Origin: JAGNHS01 sp964609695
Lineage (GTDB): Bacteria > Bdellovibrionota > UBA2428
Direction: 5' to 3'
Assembly: GCA_964609695.1 (NCBI GenBank)
Contig: CAZSSP010000008.1
Coordinates: 8,343 to 72,342, forward strand
DNA length: 64,000 nucleotides
Notes under the pieces: generated by a model
Told to the model about the DNA's origin: nothing
Databases searched by the model: none
The model's input: the letters and a program-made list of their open reading frames with translations, nothing else
Part shown: positions 8,788-16,972 of the stretch, piece after piece
Layout: each line of letters begins with the position of its first letter
Numbering within the stretch: the stretch's first letter is position 1
Program-made: the position numbers and the translations under genes

Positions 8788-9327
8788 ATGCGAATTAAAC
8801 TTTTTTGTATTGCTGTAGCCCTCTGTGGAATTATTCAAAGTAATGCCGATGAAATGCAGGGTTTTGTTGGAATTGGATATAGTCCAGCATTACAGTTTGA
8901 TGGACCAGACGCGGGTTTAAGGCAGACTGCCCGATTGGATTTTATAAGAATTCCAAAAAACTTTGGTTTAGAACTAAGAGCTTCAAAAAATTCTGATTAT
9001 CAAGATTTCGGAGCGCTTTTAAAAATTTTTAAAGTTTGGAATTTAAATAGCCAAACAGCTACTGGCATTCATGCCGGTATAGGCTTAGGTGCAAATTTTA
9101 GTGATAAATATCAAAACACAGATCTCAATCAAAGAGAGCGGGGCACGGAAGGCTTTTTACACGGATATTCTAGGTTTCTTTGGGATTTTGGAAATAGTGT
9201 AGGTTTAGCTTTCGATCTGGCTTATGAATATTCGCCCTTTTTGAAAATAAATAGCTATAGCAAAAACTTCAACCCAAGCACTCAGCGTTTCATTTTTGGG
9301 GTCATGCTAGCCGTAGACGTCGATTAA
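8788..9327 (+). CDS. Small outer-membrane beta-barrel-like protein
   Basis: A 179-residue protein starting at ATG 8788; the frame is open further upstream to a TTG at 8761, but the signal peptide begins at this ATG. The signal peptide is basic RIK then hydrophobic LFCIAVALCGII, cleaved near SNA. The mature part has alternating hydrophobic/polar strands (VGIGYSP, GIHAGIGLGANFS, VGLAFDLAYEYSP) and ends in an aromatic/hydrophobic strand, as in 8-stranded outer-membrane barrels. No specific family recognised. It converges with the ferredoxin gene with no spacing: the two stop codons are adjacent at 9325-9330. Confidence 0.65.
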   Translation: MRIKLFCIAVALCGIIQSNADEMQGFVGIGYSPALQFDGPDAGLRQTARLDFIRIPKNFGLELRASKNSDYQDFGALLKIFKVWNLNSQTATGIHAGIGLGANFSDKYQNTDLNQRERGTEGFLHGYSRFLWDFGNSVGLAFDLAYEYSPFLKINSYSKNFNPSTQRFIFGVMLAVDVD

Positions 9328-10179
9328 TTAGCCGACTGCTTTTGCAGAGACTGTATCAAACTTAATGACGTTCACGGGGCATCCGTCTGCAGCAGCTTTA
9401 ATTGCAGCAGCATCGTCTAGTGGTGCATTCTCCCGAACAATACAAGTATCTTCTTTAACCCAGAAAACACTTGGAGCTTCGTTTTCACAGGCATCGCAAA
9501 CAATACACCCAGGTTCAATCCAAACTTTTGTAACTTTAAAATCGACGGGTGCGCGAGGTGCATTTGCGGCAGCTGGACCCTTGGCCGCAGCTTCTTTGGG
9601 TGTGGCGGCTTCTTCTTTTTGGGGAAGAATTTTTCTCCAAGGGAATACGCGAGTTAAAACGCTCCATTGGTCGGGTTCAGTCAGAGGAATAACTTCGATT
9701 TCTTTATCTAAACTAAGTTTTTCATTAATTTGTTTTTGAACTTTGGCTTTGCTGAATTTGAATTGTTGAGTTTCACCTGCAACAGTTTCAATTTCAATCA
9801 TGAAAAAGGAATTGTCGAAGGCTTTAGAATTTTCTCCTTTATCAAGAAAACAAGCTTTGAGTTCACTGGTTAAATTCATTGGGATAACAAAACTTTTCTT
9901 TTTGGCTTTATTATCTTCGAAGGTAAAAGAAAAAACTTTTGAACGTCCGTTTGCAGAAAGTTCAGTGAATTCGATTTTAGCTCTGGAAACCTGAATGTCG
10001 TCAAAAGACTCGTTATCCCAAGCAACAAGTAAGTGAAGATTGTCGTTGCCTTCAACGCTTCCAAACTTAACTTTTAAACCACCAAAAATTAAATTTATAA
10101 TTTTAATAACGGCGTAAAGAGTTAGGGGTCCGCCGAGAATTATTAATGTGACAACGATAGAGAGTATGAGGTTGCTCAT
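9328..10179 (-). CDS. Membrane-anchored ferredoxin-like protein
   Basis: A 283-residue protein with one N-terminal transmembrane segment (residues about 5-30, LILSIVVTLIILGGPLTLYAV). A beta-rich middle region of unknown type and an Ala/Pro linker near residue 200 follow. The C-terminus is a single-cluster ferredoxin domain: GCIVCDACENEAPSVF supplies three cysteines in CxxCxxC spacing, and a distant C in DGCPVNVI closes the 4Fe-4S site. It likely carries electrons at the cytoplasmic face of the inner membrane; the redox partner is unknown. It lies 18 bp behind the Xer gene, so the two may be cotranscribed. Confidence 0.75.
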   Translation of the reverse strand: MSNLILSIVVTLIILGGPLTLYAVIKIINLIFGGLKVKFGSVEGNDNLHLLVAWDNESFDDIQVSRAKIEFTELSANGRSKVFSFTFEDNKAKKKSFVIPMNLTSELKACFLDKGENSKAFDNSFFMIEIETVAGETQQFKFSKAKVQKQINEKLSLDKEIEVIPLTEPDQWSVLTRVFPWRKILPQKEEAATPKEAAAKGPAAANAPRAPVDFKVTKVWIEPGCIVCDACENEAPSVFWVKEDTCIVRENAPLDDAAAIKAAADGCPVNVIKFDTVSAKAVG

Positions 10180-10197
10180 GTGAACATTATAATTACT

Positions 10198-11052
10198 TTA
10201 TTTCCTATTCTGTTCAATTGGGTTTTGCATAATTTCTGGTAGCGCATCGTCGACGGCCTTGCAGAGATCTTGAATATTCAAATGAGTGTAACGAACGGTT
10301 GTTTGAAGCTGTCTGTGTCCAAGAAATCTCTTTATTTCCGTTAGTTTAGCCCCTCTTCGCACTAAATGAGTTGCAATGGAGTGTCTTAATTTATGGGGGT
10401 GAAAGCTTCCAAATTTCTTGTTGAGCCCGCTCTCCTCTCCCCAATTTTTTACCCATTTTCTAAATAAATTTTGAGAGGGATGCTCCCAGAGACTTTTTTT
10501 GGAGTGTTTCTTCTTTTTCAGAAGCATAATAATTCGACTTCTTAGGGGCAGTTTACGTGTTTTGTTGCCTTTGCCTAGAACGTGAAGTTTTTTATTTTTA
10601 AGATCAACATCGATCCATTTTAAATTTGTGGCCTCAGAAATTCTTAATCCATCACCGTAAAGCAATTCAAAAAGTAGTTGCTCTTCAAGGCTCGCGTTTT
10701 CGATAACTTTAAGAAGCTTAGGAAGATCCTCTTCATCGAAAACTTTAAAATGTTTAATGGGGACTTTGGGTCTTATAAGATGCTTTTCAAGCGGCTCCTG
10801 AATATAGCCTTGCTTTTCGGCCCAATGAAAATATCTCCGAAGGGCACTTATATGGAGGCTTAAGCTTGATGCCGCTAAGCTCTTGCTTCTTTTATGAATG
10901 AATTGTCGAAGAAGTTCTTGGTTTATGGCTCTACCCTTGAGGAAATTGAGTAAGGAATTAAGGACGTCCCTATAAATTGTACAAGTGCGAGAACTTTTAT
11001 TTTCAAGACTTTTAAGATCTCTGAGGAATTCATTAACTTGCTTTAAATTCAA
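10198..11052 (-). CDS. Tyrosine recombinase of the XerC/XerD family
   Basis: A 284-residue integrase-fold protein with an N-terminal SAM-like core-binding domain (residues 1-85) and a C-terminal catalytic domain. The active-site set is complete: Arg in GDGLRISEA, Lys in LGKGNKTRKLPL, HKLRH in SFHPHKLRHS, His in FLGHRQLQTT and the nucleophile Tyr in VRYTHLN. Xer proteins resolve chromosome dimers at dif; this and the gene at 34253-35134 could be the XerC/XerD pair, though which is which cannot be told. The start is a TTG at 11052 preceded by AAGGAAAG on the minus strand. The gene is divergent from an outer-membrane protein with only 15 bp between starts. Confidence 0.88.
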   Translation of the reverse strand: MNLKQVNEFLRDLKSLENKSSRTCTIYRDVLNSLLNFLKGRAINQELLRQFIHKRSKSLAASSLSLHISALRRYFHWAEKQGYIQEPLEKHLIRPKVPIKHFKVFDEEDLPKLLKVIENASLEEQLLFELLYGDGLRISEATNLKWIDVDLKNKKLHVLGKGNKTRKLPLRSRIIMLLKKKKHSKKSLWEHPSQNLFRKWVKNWGEESGLNKKFGSFHPHKLRHSIATHLVRRGAKLTEIKRFLGHRQLQTTVRYTHLNIQDLCKAVDDALPEIMQNPIEQNRK

Positions 11053-11067
11053 TGTTAAACTTTCCTT

Positions 11068-11787
11068 ATGAAGTTAATGCTAACATGCCTTTTAGGTTTA
11101 ACAATTTCCACTTCTTTGACGGCAGCAGAACTTTCGGGAGAACTCACTAGCAAAGATATAAAAAGAGCTGCGGCCATCACTTCTTGGGCTTCAATTCATA
11201 GAGCTTGGACGGCGCCTGGTGCTCATCAGCAGTTAGCCTTGGGATTAAATTTAGGATTGGAAAGCACTTTTGTACCTCGACATAATTTGAATGAATTAGG
11301 AGATAAAAATGGAATCGCTCCAAGTTTAATTCCAGTTCCTCGACTATGGACAGCTTGGGAATTGCCGGCAGATTTTTATATATCCGCTTCCTTTAGTCCA
11401 GGGATGCTCTACGACGGAATTTCGAGTGGGGGCTTTGCGGGTCAGTGGACTTTTTTAAATGACGACAATGTTTGTATGTCGGCACTGCTACATTATACCT
11501 ACGCTAGAGTTTTTGGTGATATGAAGACGCACACTACCGGAATGGCGGCACAAGTGGGCAAGGGTTTAGATTTGTGGTTTCCCTATTTTGGATTGGGATT
11601 CATTTCGACTAACGCTACCGTCAGCAAGGAAAGAGTGCTTGGCGGAACAAATCGAGGTCCTTACACTGTTCCAGCAATTCATGGTTTTGTAGGCGCTAGA
11701 ATTGATTTGGGTGCAGAGTTAAGTTTTCAAATAGACCTAACTGGAAAAAAAGTTTCAGGAGCTCTTATGATGTCACAAGGATTTTAG
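11068..11787 (+). CDS. Secreted outer-membrane-like protein of unknown family
   Basis: A 239-residue protein with a clear signal peptide (KLMLTCLLGLTISTSLTA, cleaved before AELSG). The mature part has barrel-like alternating strands (ALGLNLGLESTF, FYISASFSPGML, GKGLDLWFPYFGLGFIS, IHGFVGARIDLG). The region around residues 40-60 contains an unusual SWASIHRAWTAPG stretch. I recognise no family. The gene lies divergently from the Xer gene with a 15-bp gap, so each promoter must lie inside the neighbour. No ribosome-binding purine run is seen before the ATG. Confidence 0.6.
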   Translation: MKLMLTCLLGLTISTSLTAAELSGELTSKDIKRAAAITSWASIHRAWTAPGAHQQLALGLNLGLESTFVPRHNLNELGDKNGIAPSLIPVPRLWTAWELPADFYISASFSPGMLYDGISSGGFAGQWTFLNDDNVCMSALLHYTYARVFGDMKTHTTGMAAQVGKGLDLWFPYFGLGFISTNATVSKERVLGGTNRGPYTVPAIHGFVGARIDLGAELSFQIDLTGKKVSGALMMSQGF

Positions 11788-11812
11788 TCAACTCTGTAAG
11801 GACATTAATCAG

Positions 11813-12610
11813 TTAATTTGTTTTGAAAATAATATCTAAGTATTCATTTTGAGTTAAAAGCGAATCGAGTTCACCTTTTGTAATAGATTGCAGAGAACCT
11901 TTGTGTGAAATTTTGTGTGCCGTGTAGCCTAAATTTGAAAGCAGAGAATAAATGTCGTCTACAGAATGCCCGTGGTCTTTAAGTTTTTCATTGTCGAGTT
12001 CGATTAAAATTAGAGGTCTATATTTTTGAAGGCTTTTCTCCATGCCCTTGAGTGCAAAGAGTTCGTAACCCTGTATGTCCATTTTTATAAGACTAATTCT
12101 TTCAAACCCTTGTTGTTCCCAATAGGAATCGAAATTTTTAGTAATGATTTCTACAGTTTCATTTTGATTTCGGCTTTGAGTTTCGCTTAAAACTCTATGG
12201 TCGGCTGAGTTTTTAGGGTTAATCCAAAAAGTTTTTCGAGAGTCTGTTTCTCCGAGGGCCAATGAAATAGCTTTTACGTTGGATAGATTATTTTTTTTAA
12301 TGGACTCTTCTAAAATTTTAAAATTCCATTTTTCAGGTTCAAAAGCATAAACAAAAAAAGGTTTGCTGGTGTGTTTCGAGAAAAGATTTGCTGTAAAACC
12401 AATATTGGCTCCAACATCAATAATGTGGCCATGGGCCATTAAGTTTTTATTTTTTTCAACAAAATTTATGAAATCGCGTTCGTAAAATTTTTTGTAAGCA
12501 AAATAGCAACTTCGTTTAAGTTTTCTAAACCAAAGCTTTTCGAGCCAATCACCATTGTTGAATATTTGGGAAGGGCCTAAAAGTAAATCTTGAACGGCTT
12601 TACGTAACAT
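11813..12610 (-). CDS. FkbM-family methyltransferase
   Basis: A 265-residue class I SAM-dependent methyltransferase. The glycine-rich SAM motif is HIIDVGANIGFTA at about residue 60, followed by the acidic YAFEPEKWNF loop. The FkbM signature LIKMDIQGYELFALKGM appears at about residue 175, then PLILIELD. FkbM enzymes O-methylate sugars, lipids or polyketides. It is the last gene of a five-gene leftward operon, and its start overlaps the gpmA stop by one base (TAATG). Adjacent heptose-activation chemistry suggests a glycan substrate, but that is inference. Confidence 0.85.
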   Translation of the reverse strand: MLRKAVQDLLLGPSQIFNNGDWLEKLWFRKLKRSCYFAYKKFYERDFINFVEKNKNLMAHGHIIDVGANIGFTANLFSKHTSKPFFVYAFEPEKWNFKILEESIKKNNLSNVKAISLALGETDSRKTFWINPKNSADHRVLSETQSRNQNETVEIITKNFDSYWEQQGFERISLIKMDIQGYELFALKGMEKSLQKYRPLILIELDNEKLKDHGHSVDDIYSLLSNLGYTAHKISHKGSLQSITKGELDSLLTQNEYLDIIFKTN

Positions 12611-13233
12611 TACTTTTGAGCCTCTAATAATTTAAAATGATCTGCATTTGAGAAATGTTTGAAATCGTAAAGAGTGGCTTCGCCGGTACCAAGCTCTCGT
12701 TTAAGTATCTCTTCTGGACTTAGCTTCTCAATTTCCATGATGAGAGCCCTGAGGCTGTTTCCGTGAGCTACAATAAGAACGTCTTTAGCTTCTCTCAGCG
12801 TGGGAAGAATAGTGCTTTTGAAATAGGGAACCGCTCGAGCAGCTGTGTCTTTTAGGCTTTCTCCTCCGGGCGGAGCGACATCAAAACTTCTTCTCCAAAT
12901 ATGAACTTGTTCTTCGCCAAACTCTTCAGCGGTTTCCTTTTTGTTTTTACCCTGGAGTTTGCCATAATGACGTTCGTTTAAGGCTTGGTTTTTAATGATG
13001 GGTAAATTTTTCAAATTGAGGTCGCTTAGTATTATATCTAAAGTTTTTTGAGCTCTTTTAAGTTCAGAAGTGTAAGCGATTTGAGGTTTGAAGTTTAAGG
13101 CTTTTAATTGAAGACCTGTTTGATGCGCTTCAGATAAGCCCTTTTCTGTAAGCTCTACATCAAGCCATCCAGTGAAAAGGTTTTTCAAATTATATTCAGA
13201 TTGTCCGTGTCTAACGAGAGCTAATTGCGACAT
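12610..13233 (-). CDS. gpmA: 2,3-bisphosphoglycerate-dependent phosphoglycerate mutase
   Basis: A 207-residue histidine phosphatase-fold enzyme interconverting 3- and 2-phosphoglycerate in glycolysis. The phosphorylated His lies in LVRHGQSEYN. NLFTGWLDVELTEKG, the second Arg region TSELKRAQKT, the catalytic NERHYGKLQGKNK and the second catalytic His in VAHGNSLRAL are all present and canonical for dPGM. It is somewhat shorter than E. coli GpmA (about 250), mainly from a shortened C-terminal half. It sits nine bases after the heptose adenylyltransferase gene and overlaps the FkbM start. Confidence 0.93.
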   Translation of the reverse strand: MSQLALVRHGQSEYNLKNLFTGWLDVELTEKGLSEAHQTGLQLKALNFKPQIAYTSELKRAQKTLDIILSDLNLKNLPIIKNQALNERHYGKLQGKNKKETAEEFGEEQVHIWRRSFDVAPPGGESLKDTAARAVPYFKSTILPTLREAKDVLIVAHGNSLRALIMEIEKLSPEEILKRELGTGEATLYDFKHFSNADHFKLLEAQK

Positions 13234-13242
13234 ATTTAAATT

Positions 13243-13719
13243 CTATTTAACGGTCTGACTTCTTTTTATCAAATCTGTAGTGGAATAACCTTTGACAAAG
13301 GGGATGATGACAACTTTTGCGCCCCATTGCGCTATAGCGGAGCTTTCGGGTAAGTTTTCGGGTTTATAATCTCCCCCCTTAACGTGAATATGGCTCTTAA
13401 TGGATTGGAGAAATTGTACAGGGGTGCTTTCATTGAAAATACAAACGGCATCGACGCATTCTAAGGCTGATAAAATGAAAGCTCTATCCAATTCGGAATT
13501 AAGTGGGCGAGAGGGATCTTTGATGCTTTTGACAGATTTATCGCTGTTAAGTCCTATCACTAAAAAATCTCCAAGCTTTTTAGCTTCTTGAAGATAAGCC
13601 ACATGTCCTCGGTGAAGAATGTCGAAACATCCATTGGTGCTGACAATGGTTTTTCCATTTTTTCTTAATTGAGCGCAGGTCTGTGAAAGATCCTCAATGG
13701 AATATATTTTAGATGTCAT
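13243..13719 (-). CDS. hldC: D-glycero-beta-D-manno-heptose 1-phosphate adenylyltransferase (RfaE domain II)
   Basis: A 158-residue nucleotidyltransferase with the cytidylyltransferase-type signature TNGCFDILHRGHVAYL near residue 30. VIGLNSDKSVKSIK and the late VKGGDYKPENLPESS and KGYSTTDLI motifs are typical of the HldE C-terminal domain. It activates heptose 1-phosphate with ATP to give ADP-heptose for LPS core. In E. coli this domain is fused to the kinase; here it stands alone, so the HldA kinase must be elsewhere. It belongs to the REC-GGDEF/rsmE/gpmA operon. Confidence 0.93.
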   Translation of the reverse strand: MTSKIYSIEDLSQTCAQLRKNGKTIVSTNGCFDILHRGHVAYLQEAKKLGDFLVIGLNSDKSVKSIKDPSRPLNSELDRAFILSALECVDAVCIFNESTPVQFLQSIKSHIHVKGGDYKPENLPESSAIAQWGAKVVIIPFVKGYSTTDLIKRSQTVK

Positions 13720-13753
13720 TAGGAAAAACTTTAGCCTTTAGATTTAAAGAGCG

Positions 13754-14503
13754 TCAACCGCCAAAGTGAGATCGAATCCAGAAACTCGAAGCCACTACTG
13801 CAGTGGGCACTCTCAATATTAAATCTCCTAAACAAAGGGAAATGTGAGATTTTCTCTCTAATTGAGACTCTTCCTCGAGTGACCAGCCCCCTTCGGGTCC
13901 TATGAAAAGCGAAAACTCTGATTTATTTGAATATTTAGAATTTTCCTTTATTTGTCCTGCTTTTATTGTCCCCGCTAAAGACTCTTGCGCAATAACTATC
14001 GTAGATTCTTGAGCGTGAGTTAGGGCCTCATCTAGTGTGATCCACTCAGTATGGAGTTCAGGGAGCCAAGGCTGAGTGCATTGTGTGCAAGCCGATTCAA
14101 TAATTCTTTTAAGTCTTTCGTTTTTGAAAAGATGTTGGCGATTGTATTGGTTGTGCTGAGAGCGAAGAAAATAAAAGTTGTTCACTCCAATTTCGCAAGC
14201 TTGAATGAGTGTTTCTTCTAAAGCACCCCCTATGGGTGGAGAGAAATAGAGATTGATTTTAGGTTCAAGTTTTTTTTGAGATTTAATTTCTAGGACATTA
14301 AAACTTAATATTTTATTATTTAAATGGGATTGAGTTTTAAAGATGACGCCTTGACCGTTGAGAAAATTAACAGGCTCATTGGATTTAATTCTCAAGCTTT
14401 TTAGATGCTGCTGAGTGCTTTCAGGAAGCTCATCAAATGAAATACTCGAAGTCACTGTGTGGGGATTTAAGGATGTGGCGATAAAGCACGGAGTGTGATT
14501 CAT
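13754..14503 (-). CDS. rsmE: 16S rRNA m3U1498 methyltransferase RsmE-like
   Basis: A 249-residue SPOUT-class enzyme with an N-terminal PUA-like domain and a C-terminal trefoil-knot. The knot motif FIGPEGGWSLEEE is canonical. The closing motif reads SLCLGDLILRVPTAVV, where RsmE normally has LGxRILRTETA. The Glu and Thr of RTETA are therefore replaced by Val and Pro, which may affect SAM binding. RsmE methylates U1498 of 16S rRNA. It overlaps the upstream GGDEF gene by four bases (ATGA), so the two are translationally coupled. Confidence 0.85.
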   Translation of the reverse strand: MNHTPCFIATSLNPHTVTSSISFDELPESTQQHLKSLRIKSNEPVNFLNGQGVIFKTQSHLNNKILSFNVLEIKSQKKLEPKINLYFSPPIGGALEETLIQACEIGVNNFYFLRSQHNQYNRQHLFKNERLKRIIESACTQCTQPWLPELHTEWITLDEALTHAQESTIVIAQESLAGTIKAGQIKENSKYSNKSEFSLFIGPEGGWSLEEESQLERKSHISLCLGDLILRVPTAVVASSFWIRSHFGG

Positions 14504-15420
14504 TTTTTTTCCGTAATCGGTCTTTGAATTTCTTGGGCACTTCTCACTTGGTTTTTACCCTTCATTTTTGCCAAGAGCAGAGCTTGATCGGCGCAATAAA
14601 GTAATTCTGTAGTGCTTTCGCCATGATTTGGGAAACTTGAAACACCCATGCTCAATGAAATGCCTGTTTTATCAAGGCAAGCCTTTTGAAGTCTTTGTGC
14701 AATAAGGAGCGCTTGTTCGTGTTGGGCTTCGGGCAAAACAATACAGAATTCTTCACCGCCATAGCGTGCTACTGTATCCATTTGTCTTTTGGCAGCATCC
14801 ATACACTGAGCCACTTGTTTAAGTATCAAGTCACCATGTTGATGGCCAAATTTATCGTTGAAACTTTTAAAATTATCAATATCAGCCATGATCAATGAGA
14901 GATCGCGCTTATATCTTTTCGCTCGAGAAAATTCAGATTCAAGACGCTCCCAAAAATATCGATGATTAGGAATGCCTGTAAGTGAGTCCGACCAAGCGAG
15001 TCGTCTTAGTTCAGAGTTTTCTCGAAGCATATAATTTTGTCGAATAAGATCGCTAGCAAAGTCCTGCAATTGAGCTTTTTCCCAAGGTTTAAGCAAAATC
15101 CCATTGAGTTTTGCACGATTGACTATCTTTTGCATATCACTCATATCGTCGTATCCAGTTATAAGAAGTCTCTTAGTCTCTGGACGAATTTTTGAACATT
15201 CTTCGAGGAAATCTAACCCGTTCATTTGGGGCATTTTAAAATCGGATACGATAACGCAGAATTCTTGTTGCTTTACTTTTTGAAGAGCTTCTTCGGGGTT
15301 ATTTGAAGTTTCGACTTGGTTGATTTCAGAGAGATCTCTCTCAAGGGCCTTTAAAACATGAGGCTCATCGTCAACTATCAAAATGGGTAAGGGCTCAAGT
15401 TGAAGATTTTGTACGGCCAT
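14500..15420 (-). CDS. Response regulator with GGDEF diguanylate cyclase domain
   Basis: A 306-residue PleD/WspR-like protein. A receiver domain spans residues about 12-130, with the acidic pocket VDDEP, phospho-acceptor Asp in VSDFKMPQMNG, Thr in LLITGYD and Lys in ILLKPWE. A GGDEF domain spans about 150-300: DIDNFKSFNDKFGHQHGD, active-site ARYGGEEF and SMGVSSFP. RQMD lies exactly five residues before GGEEF, the canonical inhibitory I-site. The protein should therefore make cyclic di-GMP in a phosphorylation-dependent, feedback-inhibited way. It is the first gene of the operon with rsmE and LPS-related genes; no partner histidine kinase is adjacent. Confidence 0.93.
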   Translation of the reverse strand: MAVQNLQLEPLPILIVDDEPHVLKALERDLSEINQVETSNNPEEALQKVKQQEFCVIVSDFKMPQMNGLDFLEECSKIRPETKRLLITGYDDMSDMQKIVNRAKLNGILLKPWEKAQLQDFASDLIRQNYMLRENSELRRLAWSDSLTGIPNHRYFWERLESEFSRAKRYKRDLSLIMADIDNFKSFNDKFGHQHGDLILKQVAQCMDAAKRQMDTVARYGGEEFCIVLPEAQHEQALLIAQRLQKACLDKTGISLSMGVSSFPNHGESTTELLYCADQALLLAKMKGKNQVRSAQEIQRPITEKK

Positions 15421-15496
15421 ATCTATATTTTAAGCTAAAATCTTCAGCTCAGCTAATTAGTCTTCTTGGAAAAACATCGATTTTTAGGATTCTTTT

Positions 15497-16972
15497 TCAA
15501 AAACCGCTTAAGAAATCGATTAAATTTAATTTTTCCGAGTTCCAAGAGCTCAGTTTTTCATTACTGATAATAGTCGTGCTGGGGAACCACAGAGGAATAA
15601 GAGCTTTTTCCTGACTTATTAAAATTTGAGCTTTTTGGTAGAGTCTCTTTCTTTGAGGACCTTCTTTTAATGGACGAGCTTTTTCTAATAATAGATCAAG
15701 AGGTTTTGAGTTTAGGTAAAATCGATTCAGCCTAGGAGGAGTTTGGCTGCTATGAAAAACTTGATAGAGCCAGTCGGGATCACCTTTGGTGTCTGTTTTA
15801 TATAGAAAACTTTGGTAGTCACCCTTTTTTAAGCTGTCGATAAAACGAGCAAATTCAAAACTTTTAATCTCAAGTATAATATTGCGAGCCTTCCATTCTT
15901 GCTGAAGGGCTTTTGCCCATGATTGAATCTCTTCCTGGGCGGGAATGTTCATGCTGAGTCGAATAGGTGTTGGAGAGATTTCTTGTTGAGGCACTTGGGC
16001 TGACCAAATTGGAAAATAATATGAATGTTTTTTTAAAAAAAATCCGTCAGCTATAAATCCATTTGAAGATATTTTTTCCTCAAATATTTTTTGCCTCGGA
16101 GTTGAATTCTCCAAGTATTGTCGTATTTGACGTTCTTTTAAAAGAGGATCATTTAAATTTAAGCCTATATAAAAAAGAAAACTATTGGCTTCTTTATAGC
16201 TTCTGAGATTTTTATATTTCTTAATGTCAGGTAAAAGTGAGTCGTTAAGAGCAGCCCAACTCAAATCAATGTCACCTGAAATTAGAGTCATAAATTGTGT
16301 GTGAGCAGAGTGAATTGGCTTTAATATAATTTTCTTAAATGGGAGTTTAAGTGGGTATTGAGGAAAGGCTTCTAGGGTGACTTTCCCTTTTTCATTTTTT
16401 ATGAATTGGTAGGGACCGCTACCCATGGGATGTTTTTGAAATTGAGCTTCATTTTGGGCAATGGATTCGGGGAAAATTCTAATCATTGGAGCGACACTTC
16501 TTAAAAAGATTTCCCCAATAGGCTCTTTTAAATATATTTTAAAAAGATTTTTCTTGGAACATTCGTATTTATCAACTTTTTCAAGATAGCTAAGAAGTCG
16601 AGAGCCAGGTCTTTTTGAGTCTGCATAAGAGTATAAGATGTCTGGACAACTCACTTTAGTCTTGTTGTGAAAAAATTGCTCTGGGGCTAATTCGAATTCA
16701 AGTATTCTATTGTTTTTAATTGAATAATTAAGGGCTAGTGATGGGAGCAGTTCTCCATTTTCTGTAATTCTTAATAGTGCTTGAGTGGTCAAAAGTGTCA
16801 GCTTCCAGACGTTTTGATCGGAGGAACTTCGGATATCAAAATTTTTAATTTCTTGTTCTATCCCAATGACTAGGGTGTCCTTTTCGATCGCTTTTGATTT
16901 GCTGCAAGACGTTGAAGCGAGAATCCAGAAGAAGAAGAAAATATGCTTTAATAGGTTAAATGAAGGCTTCAT
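15497..16972 (-). CDS. ABC-type solute-binding lipoprotein, family 5 (peptide/nickel type)
   Basis: A 491-residue exported protein with an N-terminal hydrophobic segment ending in STSC, a possible lipobox. Family 5 landmarks include LEFELAPEQFFHNKTKV, SCPDILYSYADSKRPGS, HPMGSGPYQFI and the late LLEKARPLKEGPQRKRLYQKAQILI. Such proteins bind oligopeptides or related solutes in the periplasm. No permease or ATPase genes lie nearby, so it is an orphan in this window. Its ATG overlaps the divergent dacB ATG by 13 bp. Confidence 0.85.
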   Translation of the reverse strand: MKPSFNLLKHIFFFFWILASTSCSKSKAIEKDTLVIGIEQEIKNFDIRSSSDQNVWKLTLLTTQALLRITENGELLPSLALNYSIKNNRILEFELAPEQFFHNKTKVSCPDILYSYADSKRPGSRLLSYLEKVDKYECSKKNLFKIYLKEPIGEIFLRSVAPMIRIFPESIAQNEAQFQKHPMGSGPYQFIKNEKGKVTLEAFPQYPLKLPFKKIILKPIHSAHTQFMTLISGDIDLSWAALNDSLLPDIKKYKNLRSYKEANSFLFYIGLNLNDPLLKERQIRQYLENSTPRQKIFEEKISSNGFIADGFFLKKHSYYFPIWSAQVPQQEISPTPIRLSMNIPAQEEIQSWAKALQQEWKARNIILEIKSFEFARFIDSLKKGDYQSFLYKTDTKGDPDWLYQVFHSSQTPPRLNRFYLNSKPLDLLLEKARPLKEGPQRKRLYQKAQILISQEKALIPLWFPSTTIISNEKLSSWNSEKLNLIDFLSGF

